A stretch of DNA of 64,000 bases, from assembly GCF_016756395.1 (NCBI RefSeq), contig NZ_AP018365.1, positions 5,645,001-5,709,000 on the forward strand, written 5' to 3'. The notes under the pieces are model-generated. The model saw only the letters and a list, made by a program, of their open reading frames with translations, searched no databases and was not told the origin of the DNA. Positions 36,470-44,000 of this stretch are shown piece after piece (positions within the stretch are counted from its first letter, which is position 1; the number at the start of each line of letters is the position of its first letter). Source of the DNA: Streptomyces sp. SN-593. Its GTDB lineage: Bacteria; Actinomycetota; Actinomycetes; Streptomycetales; Streptomycetaceae. A program made the position numbers and the translations under genes.

Positions 36470-36883
36470 GTGCATTCCGCCCCGCACGACACGTCCGGAC
36501 TTCAGCCCGACCTGACCGGGACGCCCACCGGCGACCCCACCGACCACCCGCCCCTCGGCACCATCGCCGGGGACCCCAGCACAGACCCTCCGGAGAACAC
36601 CTTGCTGCCCCTCACCGAGCTCGACGACGAGATCGAGCGACTCGGCGTGCCCGTCCCCTGTCGCACCTACGACCCCGAGGTCTTCTTCGCGGAGTCCCCG
36701 GCGGACGTGGAGTACGCCAAGTCCCTCTGCCAGACCTGCCCGGTCCGCGAGGCATGCCTCGCCGGTGCCAAGGACCGCCGCGAGCCCTGGGGTGTCTGGG
36801 GCGGCGAGCTGTTCATCCAGGGCGTCGTGGTGCCCCGCAAGCGGCCGCGTGGCCGCCCGCGCAAGAACGCCGTGGCGGCATGA
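36470..36883 (+). CDS. wblC: WblC/WhiB7 redox-sensing transcription factor
   Basis: 137 residues. The four [4Fe-4S] ligands are Cys64, Cys87, Cys90 and Cys96; the G-V-W-G-G turn is at 108-112; and the AT-hook RGRPRK (127-132) defines the WhiB7/WblC subclass. It binds the principal sigma factor and activates ribosome-protection, efflux and modification genes in response to translation-targeting antibiotics. The N-terminal 45 residues are a disordered extension. The GTG start has GAGGAA upstream. The uORF and attenuator upstream give antibiotic-responsive expression. Confidence 0.96.
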   Translation: MHSAPHDTSGLQPDLTGTPTGDPTDHPPLGTIAGDPSTDPPENTLLPLTELDDEIERLGVPVPCRTYDPEVFFAESPADVEYAKSLCQTCPVREACLAGAKDRREPWGVWGGELFIQGVVVPRKRPRGRPRKNAVAA

Positions 36884-37221
36884 GCACTCGCGCCGTGTTC
36901 CGCACCCGGCCCGGCACGATCGACCGGCCCCTGACGCATGACCCGAAGCACCGCAACTCCAAGAATCAGGCCCCGATGACCACTTCCCGCACCGATCAGC
37001 CCGCACGTACCTCCGACGCCTTCGCGTCGGCCCAGAACAGGAACCTCGAAATGCAACTCATGCCAGAAGCCCTGGCCCGTGCCCATATGCAGGACCGGCT
37101 GCGCGAGGCGGAACGCGAACGAAGGTCGCAGCACCTCCTCGCCGCCCGCCGGTTCCAGCGCCGTGCCGAGCGCGCCTCGATGCGCGCCCGCCGCGCGCTG
37201 GCCATGGCGGTCATGCAGTAA
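36880..37221 (+). CDS. Small basic helical protein coupled to wblC
   Basis: 113 residues if started at the ATG overlapping the wblC stop (ATGA), or about 81 from the ATG at 36976. The conserved-looking part is the C-terminal half (LEMQLMPEALARAHMQDRLREAERERRSQHLLAARRFQRRAERASMRARRALAMAVMQ), one long Arg/Glu-rich amphipathic helix. I recall similar short proteins after wblC in other Streptomyces. Function unknown. Coupling to wblC and the strong downstream hairpin make it part of the same antibiotic-responsive unit. Confidence 0.7.
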   Translation: MSTRAVFRTRPGTIDRPLTHDPKHRNSKNQAPMTTSRTDQPARTSDAFASAQNRNLEMQLMPEALARAHMQDRLREAERERRSQHLLAARRFQRRAERASMRARRALAMAVMQ

Positions 37222-37312
37222 CGGTCCGCGGTCGGCGGCACCGCGCGGTAGCCGTGATGCAGTAACGGCCCGCCGGCACCCGCGAAAACGACGGTGACCA
37301 CGGACGATCCCG

Positions 37313-37341
37313 CGGGACCGGTCCGACCAGGACCGGTCCCG
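37313..37341. terminator. Terminator of the wblC transcription unit
   Basis: CGGGACCGGTCC (37313-37324) and GGACCGGTCCCG (37330-37341) are perfect 12-bp arms with a 5-nt loop. Confidence 0.8.
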
Positions 37342-37378
37342 TGGTGCGTTCGCCCGGCGCGACCGGGCCGCGCGGAGG

Positions 37379-37384
37379 TATCGT
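37379..37384 (+). promoter_or_regulatory. -10 element of a leaderless promoter
   Basis: TATCGT ends 6 nt before the GTG at 37391. GGAGG nearby is too distant (about 13 nt) to be an ideal ribosome-binding site. Confidence 0.5.
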
Positions 37385-37390
37385 CGCGAG

Positions 37391-37621
37391 GTGGATCACA
37401 AACCCGATCAGGCCACGGCGACGGGCACCGCGACGGCGTCCGGCACCCTCTCCGGCCGCACGTCCCGTACGACGTGCGGCCGCTGCGGCAGCACCGCCGA
37501 CGGCCTTCCGCTGACCTGGGCCTGCTCCGTCGAGAACGGGCGCCGCCTCTACTTCTGCGACACCTGCGCGCGCAAGCACCTGCGGAGCATCGAGGGGCGC
37601 CTCGACTCCGCCTGGTGGTAG
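37391..37621 (+). CDS. Small zinc-ribbon protein
   Basis: 76 residues. Two CxxC pairs (CGRC at about 29-32, CDTC at about 56-59) flank a short beta region (LTWACSVENGRRLYF), which is a treble-clef or zinc-ribbon pattern. The first 25 residues are disordered. The gene ends 1 bp before the stop of the convergent AarF-family gene. Function unknown; small CxxC proteins of this kind are widespread in Streptomyces. Confidence 0.75.
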   Translation: MDHKPDQATATGTATASGTLSGRTSRTTCGRCGSTADGLPLTWACSVENGRRLYFCDTCARKHLRSIEGRLDSAWW

Positions 37622-37622
37622 C

Positions 37623-38972
37623 TCACCCCGAGGACGCGGCGCCGTCCGGGTCGAACCCCGGCAGCCACTCCTCCAGCTCAGCGCGCAGCCGCACCTCCGC
37701 GCCGAGCTGGCACAGCACGCCCACCGTGCTGAGCGTCACCCGGTGGATCAGCAGGTAGGACGGCGGCAGGTTCAACTGCTTGCCCAACTGGTGCGCCGGC
37801 GAGCGCGGATCGGCGATCCGGGCCGCCTGCGTGCGCATCCACGCCCGGTCGAACCCGAACTCCTCGCGCCCGGCCGGCTCGATGATCGGCCGCAGGTAGT
37901 CCAGCACCGCTTCCGCGTCGAGCTCGATCGTCGGTTTGACGAAGCCCTCCGCGCGCAGCATGCGGTACACCTCTTCCGCGTCGCCCGCCAGCGCCAGCCG
38001 CAGCGCGGTGCCGATCGGCAGCGGCAGCCCCTCGGGCAGCCGGTCCACCGTGCCGAAGTCCAGCACGCCCAGCCGCCAGCCCGACGCCGGGCCGTCGTCG
38101 GTGAGCAGGCGGAAGTTGCCCGGGTGCGGATCGGCGTGCAGCAGCCCGGTCCTGGCCGGGCCGGCGAAGAGGAAGTGCGCCAGCAACTGCCCGGCCCGGT
38201 CCCGCATCTCCCGGCTTCCGCCCGAGATCACCTCCGACAGCGGCACCCCGTCCATCCACTCGGTGACCAGCACCTGCTCCGCCTGGTGCACCACGTCCGG
38301 CACCTCGACGTCCGGATCCCCGGCGAACTCCCGCGCGTGTGCGTGCTGGGCCGTCGCCTCCAGCGCGTAGTCCAGCTCCTCCGCGACCCGGGCCCGCAAC
38401 TCCGCCAGCAGCGGCTTCACGTCCATCCCCGGCACCAGCGGCCCGAACAGGCGTGCCACCCGACCCAGTTGCGACAGGTCGGACAGCAGCGCGTCGCCGG
38501 CCCCCGGGTACTGGACCTTCACCGCGACCTGCCGGCCGTCGCTCCACACCGCCCGGTGCACCTGCCCGATCGACGCGGCCGCCGCCGGCGTGTCCTCGAA
38601 CGAGGCGAACATCGAGCGCCAGTCCTTGCCGAGCTGCTCGGCCAGCACCCGGTGCACGGTCCGGGCCGGCATCGGCGGCGCCGCCTCCTGGAGCTTGGTG
38701 AGCGCCGCCCGGTACGGCCCGGCGATGTCCTCCGGCAGCGCCGACTCGAAGACCGACAGGGCCTGCCCGAACTTCATCGCGCCGCCCTTCAGCTCGCCGA
38801 GCACCTTGAAGAGCTGCTCCGCGGTGCGCTCCTGCAGCTCGGTCGCGACCTCGTCGGCCGGCCGACCGCCCAGCCGCTTGCCCAGCCCGAGCGTGGCCCG
38901 CCCGGCGAAGCCCAGAGGAAGCGCGGCCAGCTTCGCGGTGCGCGTCACCGCCTTGCGTGGAAGATCAGACAT
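37623..38972 (-). CDS. ABC1/AarF (UbiB-like) atypical kinase
   Basis: 449 residues. ABC1 features: KxGQ motif (GAMKFGQALS), the Ala-rich loop AAAASIGQVHRA, Lys in VAVKVQYPG, HADPHPGNF as catalytic loop, and LDFGT as metal-binding DFG. UbiB-family proteins are ATPases/kinases tied to quinone or lipid handling; since Streptomyces uses menaquinone, the substrate is open. The ATG at 38972 has GAGGGGG three nt upstream. Corresponds to mycobacterial Rv3197 beside whiB7. Confidence 0.9.
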   Translation of the reverse strand: MSDLPRKAVTRTAKLAALPLGFAGRATLGLGKRLGGRPADEVATELQERTAEQLFKVLGELKGGAMKFGQALSVFESALPEDIAGPYRAALTKLQEAAPPMPARTVHRVLAEQLGKDWRSMFASFEDTPAAAASIGQVHRAVWSDGRQVAVKVQYPGAGDALLSDLSQLGRVARLFGPLVPGMDVKPLLAELRARVAEELDYALEATAQHAHAREFAGDPDVEVPDVVHQAEQVLVTEWMDGVPLSEVISGGSREMRDRAGQLLAHFLFAGPARTGLLHADPHPGNFRLLTDDGPASGWRLGVLDFGTVDRLPEGLPLPIGTALRLALAGDAEEVYRMLRAEGFVKPTIELDAEAVLDYLRPIIEPAGREEFGFDRAWMRTQAARIADPRSPAHQLGKQLNLPPSYLLIHRVTLSTVGVLCQLGAEVRLRAELEEWLPGFDPDGAASSG

Positions 38973-39092
38973 GCGCCCCCTCATTTCCCGTCGGTCACAT
39001 GGCCATTGTGCCTCCCTCCGCCGCCTCTCGACCGTGACGATCAGCGCCTTTCGTCCCCGCGGCGCCCCCGGGCGGGCGCGCCGCCGCGCCGA

Positions 39093-40391
39093 TCACGCCT
39101 TCCCCGCCCGCGCCGGCGGGCCTGCCGTGCCTTCCGGAGCGGGGTCCGCGCCCCCGCTTCCCTCCCGCGGCGCGTCGGCGCGTTGCCCGCCTGGCGCCGC
39201 CCCGCCCGGCGCCGCCCCGCACGGGCAGCGGGTGTCCGCCGGCAGGGCCCGCACCCGCGTGGACAGCCGGAACGAGGACAGCTCCAGCCGGGCGCCGGTG
39301 CTCGGCGGCAGCCGCCCGTCCAGGTACGCCAGCACGTGTGCCGCCGCCAGGCCCGCCACCGCTGTGGCCAGCGCGACGTCGCACGCCGGCACCGCGTGCG
39401 GGCGCCCCGACCGTAGCTGCGCCAGCACCCGGGGCAGCGCCGGGTCCCGGTCGGCCAGCGCCAGCCCCTGGCACTCGCCGCACCCGCTCAGCCCCGGCAG
39501 CACCAGCGGTCCGACCAAGCCGGTGCCCTCCAGCACACCCGCGTAGAGGTGCGGCACGCCTGAGGCCACCAGGTCGCGCGCGTGGTCCACGTCCGGGGCG
39601 TACGCGTGCAGCCCGTCCCGCGGGGCGACCACGACGACCGCGTCACCGCCCGCCACGCCGCTCCCGGCCTCCGCGGCAGCGCCTTCCCACAGGTCAGGTC
39701 CCGGCTCCGGCCTCGGCGCCGCCGTCCACGCTGCTCCGGGCCCGGACGGCCGCGGTGCGCCGCGGCGAGGGGCCGCCCGGCCGTGTCCGCGGGCCGGGCC
39801 GGGTGCGGCGCGGCGGACCAGGCCGCGTCCGGCGGCGTCCCGCCGCTCTCCCAACTGGTCGGCGGGGAAGCCCGCCGGGCCGATGTCCCACGGCTCGACC
39901 CGCCCGGTGTCCACCACGTCCACCGCCCCCACCCCGGCGGCGGACAGCACCGCCGCCACGGCCGCGCCGACCCGGCCCGCCCCCAGCACCCGCACGCGCG
40001 ACTCGTGCCGGTGCCGTATCCGCAGTGCGCCCCCGCCCGGGTCGGGGTGCACCACGGACAGGGCCGCGAGGTCCGGACGCAGCCGGTCCAGCATGTCCGT
40101 GCGGTGCCGGAGCACCGTGGACAGGTCGGAGTGCGCCGAGGCGTCGTCCAGCACGCCGCCCTCCGCCAGGACGCCCAGCATCCGCCGGACCCGGTCCGGC
40201 CCCAGGCCCAGCGACTCCGCCTCGCGGGCCAGCACCTCGGGACCGCGGGTGCCGTCCAGCAGCGCCAGGAAGCCGGCCGCCGGGCCGTCCACCGGCTCCA
40301 GCACCACCGCCCGCTCCGGATCCACCCCGAACTGCACGCACTCCCGGTCCCGCCAGCTCCTGCGCAGCGCGCTCTTCAACATCAACCGCAC
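39093..40391 (-). CDS. ThiF-type protein with N-terminal RRE-like domain
   Basis: 432 residues. The N-terminal 85 residues (MLKSALRRSWRDRECVQFG...LDGTRGPEVLAREA...LLAEGGVLDD pattern) resemble the winged-helix RiPP recognition element of cyclodehydratase C proteins. It is followed by a Rossmann E1-like domain (VRVLGAGRVGAAVA) and Cys pairs SGCGEC and CPCG. An Arg/Pro/Gly-rich insertion (about 195-235) breaks the E1 domain. The GTG at 40391 has GAGGAGGT. No precursor peptide or YcaO gene is nearby, so it is an orphan. Its position matches mycobacterial Rv3196. Confidence 0.72.
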   Translation of the reverse strand: MRLMLKSALRRSWRDRECVQFGVDPERAVVLEPVDGPAAGFLALLDGTRGPEVLAREAESLGLGPDRVRRMLGVLAEGGVLDDASAHSDLSTVLRHRTDMLDRLRPDLAALSVVHPDPGGGALRIRHRHESRVRVLGAGRVGAAVAAVLSAAGVGAVDVVDTGRVEPWDIGPAGFPADQLGERRDAAGRGLVRRAAPGPARGHGRAAPRRGAPRPSGPGAAWTAAPRPEPGPDLWEGAAAEAGSGVAGGDAVVVVAPRDGLHAYAPDVDHARDLVASGVPHLYAGVLEGTGLVGPLVLPGLSGCGECQGLALADRDPALPRVLAQLRSGRPHAVPACDVALATAVAGLAAAHVLAYLDGRLPPSTGARLELSSFRLSTRVRALPADTRCPCGAAPGGAAPGGQRADAPREGSGGADPAPEGTAGPPARAGKA

Positions 40392-40525
40392 GGCCCCGCC
40401 ACCTCCTCGCGCCGGCACCGCGGGGTGCGCCCGGGCACGAGGTAGCGCCCGTACGAAGCCCACCCGGAGGATCACGGGAGACCCCTCTCCCGTCGCTCTC
40501 GGTGACCGACGCCTCCACTTTGCCC

Positions 40526-40558
40526 GGAAAAGCGAATGGCCGAGCGAAGTTATCCACA
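40526..40558 (+). promoter_or_regulatory. Near-consensus SigR-like promoter overlapping a DnaA-box-like 9-mer
   Basis: GGAAA (40526-40530), N18, GTT (40549-40551) differs from the SigR consensus at one base. TTATCCACA (40550-40558) overlaps the -10. It lies between the divergent ThiF and YgjP-like genes. Weak evidence. Confidence 0.3.
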
Positions 40559-40651
40559 GGCTGTGAGGGATAGTCGTTCAAGATGAGTGCAAACCGAGGT
40601 GATTCCCGCGGCATCCGGCCCGGAGTCGGGACTTCCGCCCGGTACAGCGGG

Positions 40652-40657
40652 TAACGT
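40652..40657 (+). promoter_or_regulatory. -10 element of a leaderless peptidase promoter
   Basis: TAACGT ends 6 nt before the GTG at 40664. No Shine-Dalgarno sequence is present. Confidence 0.6.
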
Positions 40658-40663
40658 CGAGAT

Positions 40664-41275
40664 GTGTCCGCTGACCCTGCCCATGACATCGCAGACCAGC
40701 CCGCCCCCGGCACCCGGGCGGGCGGGTCCGGCAGGCCGGGCGGGCCGGCCGTGACGGGCCCGGTCGAGGTGCGCCGCAGCGCCCGCCGCCGCCGTACGGT
40801 CTCCGCGTACCGGGACGGCGACCGGACGATCGTCATGCTTCCGGCCCGGATGTCCACGGCCGAGGAGCAGCGCTGGGTGACGGTGATGCTGGAGAAGCTC
40901 GCCGCGCAGGAGAGCCGCCGGATGCCCGGCGACGACGAACTCGCCGCCCGCGCCGAGCGCCTCTCCGAGCAGTACTTGGACGCCCGCGCCGTGCCCGACA
41001 CCGTGCGCTGGGTCACCAACCAGAACTCCCGGTGGGGGTCGTGCACCCCGGCCGAGGGGAGCATTCGCCTGTCCCACCGCCTCCAGGGCATGCCCGAGTA
41101 CGTCATCGACTACGTGCTCCTGCACGAACTCGCGCACCTGCTGGTGCCCGGGCACGGCCCGCGGTTCTGGAAGCTGCTGGAGAGCTATCCGCGCACCGAG
41201 CGTGCCCGCGGCTTCCTCGAAGGGGTCGTCGCCGCCGACCGGCTGCCCCACGCGCCCGCCCCGCGCGAGGACTAG
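40664..41275 (+). CDS. YgjP-like zinc metallopeptidase
   Basis: 203 residues. The C-terminal domain carries VTNQNSRWGSCTPAEGSIRLSHRL, then YVLLHELAHLLVPGHGPRFW, the HExxH and following His of the YgjP/DUF45 family. The first 35 residues are disordered. No signal peptide, so cytosolic. E. coli YgjP is a poorly understood peptidase-like protein. The gene has its own leaderless promoter. Confidence 0.9.
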   Translation: MSADPAHDIADQPAPGTRAGGSGRPGGPAVTGPVEVRRSARRRRTVSAYRDGDRTIVMLPARMSTAEEQRWVTVMLEKLAAQESRRMPGDDELAARAERLSEQYLDARAVPDTVRWVTNQNSRWGSCTPAEGSIRLSHRLQGMPEYVIDYVLLHELAHLLVPGHGPRFWKLLESYPRTERARGFLEGVVAADRLPHAPAPRED

Positions 41276-41628
41276 GGCCGGTCCGGCGGGTCCTGCCGGG
41301 CTCACGGCGCCCGGCACCGCACCTCCCTGCGTTGTCGAATCACCCACGTACGACACCCACGTACGACCCGGTACGAGAACCGTTCTCCGCCTTGCGGTGC
41401 GCGGCACCGGACGCCGCGAGCCTGACCCGGCACGATCCGCCGGACAGGCTCCGGGGGACCGCGGCCCGGCTCCGCTCGCGCCGGGGACAGCACCGGTACC
41501 TGTCCGGTACAGGCCGGTGATGGCCGGTTCCGGTGCGAGCCGTTAGCCTGACGCAACGCACCGGGACGACGGGTGCACGCGAAGCGGCGCGGCGAGCCGA
41601 CGACAAGCGGAATGGGGGAAGGGCACGC
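41276..41628. other. Regulatory-looking intergenic region before the TerD-AIM24 operon
   Basis: 353 bp without a gene. It holds two exact tandem copies of CACCCACGTACGA (41341-41353, 41354-41366), a perfect inverted repeat GAGAAC-C-GTTCTC (41375-41387), and TAGCCT (41544-41549), a possible -10 for the operon. Nothing else is recognised. Confidence 0.6.
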
Positions 41629-43293
41629 ATGGCCAGGGAGTTCCAACGTGGCCACAAGGCCAAGATCAGTGATCTGACCGCCGGCAGGGATCTCTACGTG
41701 GGCGTGCAGATCACCGCTCCCGGCCTCACGTTCGACATCAGCTGCTTCGGGCTCGACGCCGGCGAGCAGCTCTCGGACGACCGGTACTTCGTCTTCTTCA
41801 ACCAGCCGAAGTCGCCGGAGGAGTCGATCCAGTTGCTCGGCGCGCAGGCCGGGGACACCGAGTCCTTCCGGGTCACCCTCGACCGGATCCCCGACGCGGT
41901 GCGGAAGCTGGCCTTCACCGCCACCATCGACGGCGACGGGCAGATGTCGCAGATCTCGCCCGGCTACATCCGGCTCGTGGCGGGCGGCGAGGAGGTCGCG
42001 CGCTACGCCTTCACCGGCGCGGAGTTCAGCACGGAGCGCGCGGTGATGCTCGCCGACGTCTACCTCAAGGACGTGTGGCGCTTCGCCGCGGTCGGGCAGG
42101 GTTTCGACGGCGGGCTGGAAGCACTTCTGCGGAACTTCGGCGGCGAGGTCGCCGAGGAGGAGCCGGCGGCCCAGGAACCGCAGGGCGCACCGGGGTTCGC
42201 GCCCCCTGGCGGCGCCGCCGCTCCCGTGCCCGGTTTCGCGCCGCCGCCCGGGCCCGCCGCGGGCACCCCACCGCCGCTGCCCATGCCCGCCCCCGCTTCC
42301 GCCCCCGCGCCTGCTGCGGCGCCGCCGCCCGCCCCGGCTCCCGCGTTCGGCGCGCCGCCGCCCGGCTCCACGCCCCCGCCACCGCCCGGCGTGGACCCTT
42401 CCATCCACCAGGCACCCACCATGGTCGGGCCGTTGGCCACGCCGCCGGCCCAGGCGCCGCCCTTCGGCCAGGTCCCGCCCCCCGCGCCGCCGCCGTTCCC
42501 CGGTCAGGCCACCCCGCCGCCCTTCCCCGGGCAGCCCGGGCAGCCGGCCCCCTTCGGCCAACCGGGTCCGCCCGGACCGCCGATGGGCGCCCAGAGCGCG
42601 TACACGGTGCCGCCGACCCCCACCCAGGGCGCGGGCATCTCCGTCTCCATGCAGAAGTTCCGCGAGCAGCCGACCGGCCAGCGCTGGACGCAGCAGAACC
42701 CGAAGATGATGCGCGCCGACCTCGGCCAGGGCACCGGCCAGCCGGTGCTGGCCCGCCAGGGCGCCATGGTGCTCTATCAGGGCAAGGTCGACTTCGGCTA
42801 CCGGGGCGAGGGTTTCCGCGGCCGGGTCGTCGGCAACATGACCGGCCAGGAGATGCAGCTCATGCGCTGCACCGGTGACGGCCAGGTCTTCTTCGCCGAG
42901 AACGCCGCCTACCTGCACCCGGTCGAGTTGCAGGGCGACGCGATCTGCGTCTCCGCGGAGAACGTGCTCGCCTTCGACGAGGGGTTGCAGTACGAGGTGC
43001 GCAGGATCGAGGGCCACGGCATCCCCGGCGGCGCCCTGTTCACCATGCAGTTCCAGGGCACCGGCACCGTGGTCGTCAAGACCCACGGCACCCCGGTCGT
43101 CCTTCCGGTCACCCCGACCACCTACGCCGACAGCAACGCGATCGTCGCCTGGTCGGCGGGCTCCCAGGTGATCGTCTCCAGCCAGGTGCGGCTGCGTCGG
43201 AGCGTCTACCCCGGCCACAGCGGCGAGACCGTGAACCTCCAGTTCCGCGGCGCTCCCGGCAACTTCATCGTCGTCCAGCCCTACGAGGTGTGA
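41629..43293 (+). CDS. TerD-AIM24 fusion protein
   Basis: 554 residues. Residues about 1-170 are a TerD domain (LTAGRDLYVGVQITAPGLTFDISCFGLDAGEQLSDDRYFVFFNQ) with acidic calcium-site residues. A Pro/Ala/Gly-rich linker (175-345) follows, and residues about 350-554 are an AIM24 domain (QPVLARQGAMVLYQGKVDFGYRG...GTGTVVVKTHGTPVVLPV). TerD proteins belong to tellurite/stress systems; AIM24 is a beta-barrel family of unknown bacterial role. ATG at 41629 with GGGGGAAGGG. First gene of three; the next starts 6 nt after its stop. Confidence 0.9.
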   Translation: MAREFQRGHKAKISDLTAGRDLYVGVQITAPGLTFDISCFGLDAGEQLSDDRYFVFFNQPKSPEESIQLLGAQAGDTESFRVTLDRIPDAVRKLAFTATIDGDGQMSQISPGYIRLVAGGEEVARYAFTGAEFSTERAVMLADVYLKDVWRFAAVGQGFDGGLEALLRNFGGEVAEEEPAAQEPQGAPGFAPPGGAAAPVPGFAPPPGPAAGTPPPLPMPAPASAPAPAAAPPPAPAPAFGAPPPGSTPPPPPGVDPSIHQAPTMVGPLATPPAQAPPFGQVPPPAPPPFPGQATPPPFPGQPGQPAPFGQPGPPGPPMGAQSAYTVPPTPTQGAGISVSMQKFREQPTGQRWTQQNPKMMRADLGQGTGQPVLARQGAMVLYQGKVDFGYRGEGFRGRVVGNMTGQEMQLMRCTGDGQVFFAENAAYLHPVELQGDAICVSAENVLAFDEGLQYEVRRIEGHGIPGGALFTMQFQGTGTVVVKTHGTPVVLPVTPTTYADSNAIVAWSAGSQVIVSSQVRLRRSVYPGHSGETVNLQFRGAPGNFIVVQPYEV

Positions 43294-43299
43294 CCTGCC

Positions 43300-43983
43300 A
43301 TGGACCAGCAGATGATCGCGGGTTACGCCCCCAAGCCGGTCGCCGCGCGGATGGAGAACCACGGCTCGTCCATGCTCAAGGTCGCCATGGCCACCGGCCA
43401 GGACCTCTACGCGCGGACCGGCTCGATGATCGCCTACGAGGGCTTCATCCAGTACGAGCCGAACCCGCCGGCGGTACGGCAGATGGCCGCGTCGTGGCTC
43501 ACCGGCGAGAGCGCACCGGTGATGAAGTGCAGCGGCGACGGACTGCTCTACCTGGCCGACTACGGCGCCGACGTGGTCTGCCTCAACCTGGCCGACGAGT
43601 CGGTGTCGGTCAACGGCACCAACCTGCTGGCGTTCGACGCGCACCTGCGGTGGGGCGTCGAGCGCGTCAAGGGGCTGGCGAAGTTCGCCGGCCAGGGCCT
43701 GTTCAACGTGGCCGTGTCCGGCACCGGATGGGTCGCGGTCACCTCGCGCGGCACCCCGGTCGTGGTCGACTGCGGTTCGGGGGCCGACGAGACGTACGTC
43801 GACCCGGACGCCCTGGTCGCCTGGTCGTCCGGGCTGAAGATGAAGGCCAAGCGCAGCTTCAAGGCGTCGTCGCTGATCGGGCGCGGCAGCGGCGAGGCGT
43901 TCCAGATCGCGTTCTCCGGCCAGGGTTTCGTGGTCGTGCAGCCGAGCGAGGACAGTACCGACCGGCTCCGGGCCCGGGGCTGA
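43300..43983 (+). CDS. AIM24 family protein
   Basis: 227 residues, a single AIM24 domain: MLKVAMATGQDLYARTGSMIAYEGFIQYEP, MKCSGDGLLYLADYGADVV, VSGTGWVAVTSRGTPVVVDC, DALVAWSSGLKMKAKRS. No signal peptide. It lies between the TerD-AIM24 fusion and another AIM24 gene with gaps of 6 and 17 nt, so the three are surely co-transcribed. Divergence between the copies suggests distinct subunits of one assembly rather than a recent duplication. Confidence 0.9.
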   Translation: MDQQMIAGYAPKPVAARMENHGSSMLKVAMATGQDLYARTGSMIAYEGFIQYEPNPPAVRQMAASWLTGESAPVMKCSGDGLLYLADYGADVVCLNLADESVSVNGTNLLAFDAHLRWGVERVKGLAKFAGQGLFNVAVSGTGWVAVTSRGTPVVVDCGSGADETYVDPDALVAWSSGLKMKAKRSFKASSLIGRGSGEAFQIAFSGQGFVVVQPSEDSTDRLRARG

Positions 43984-44000
43984 GGGGGAGCGAACACATC

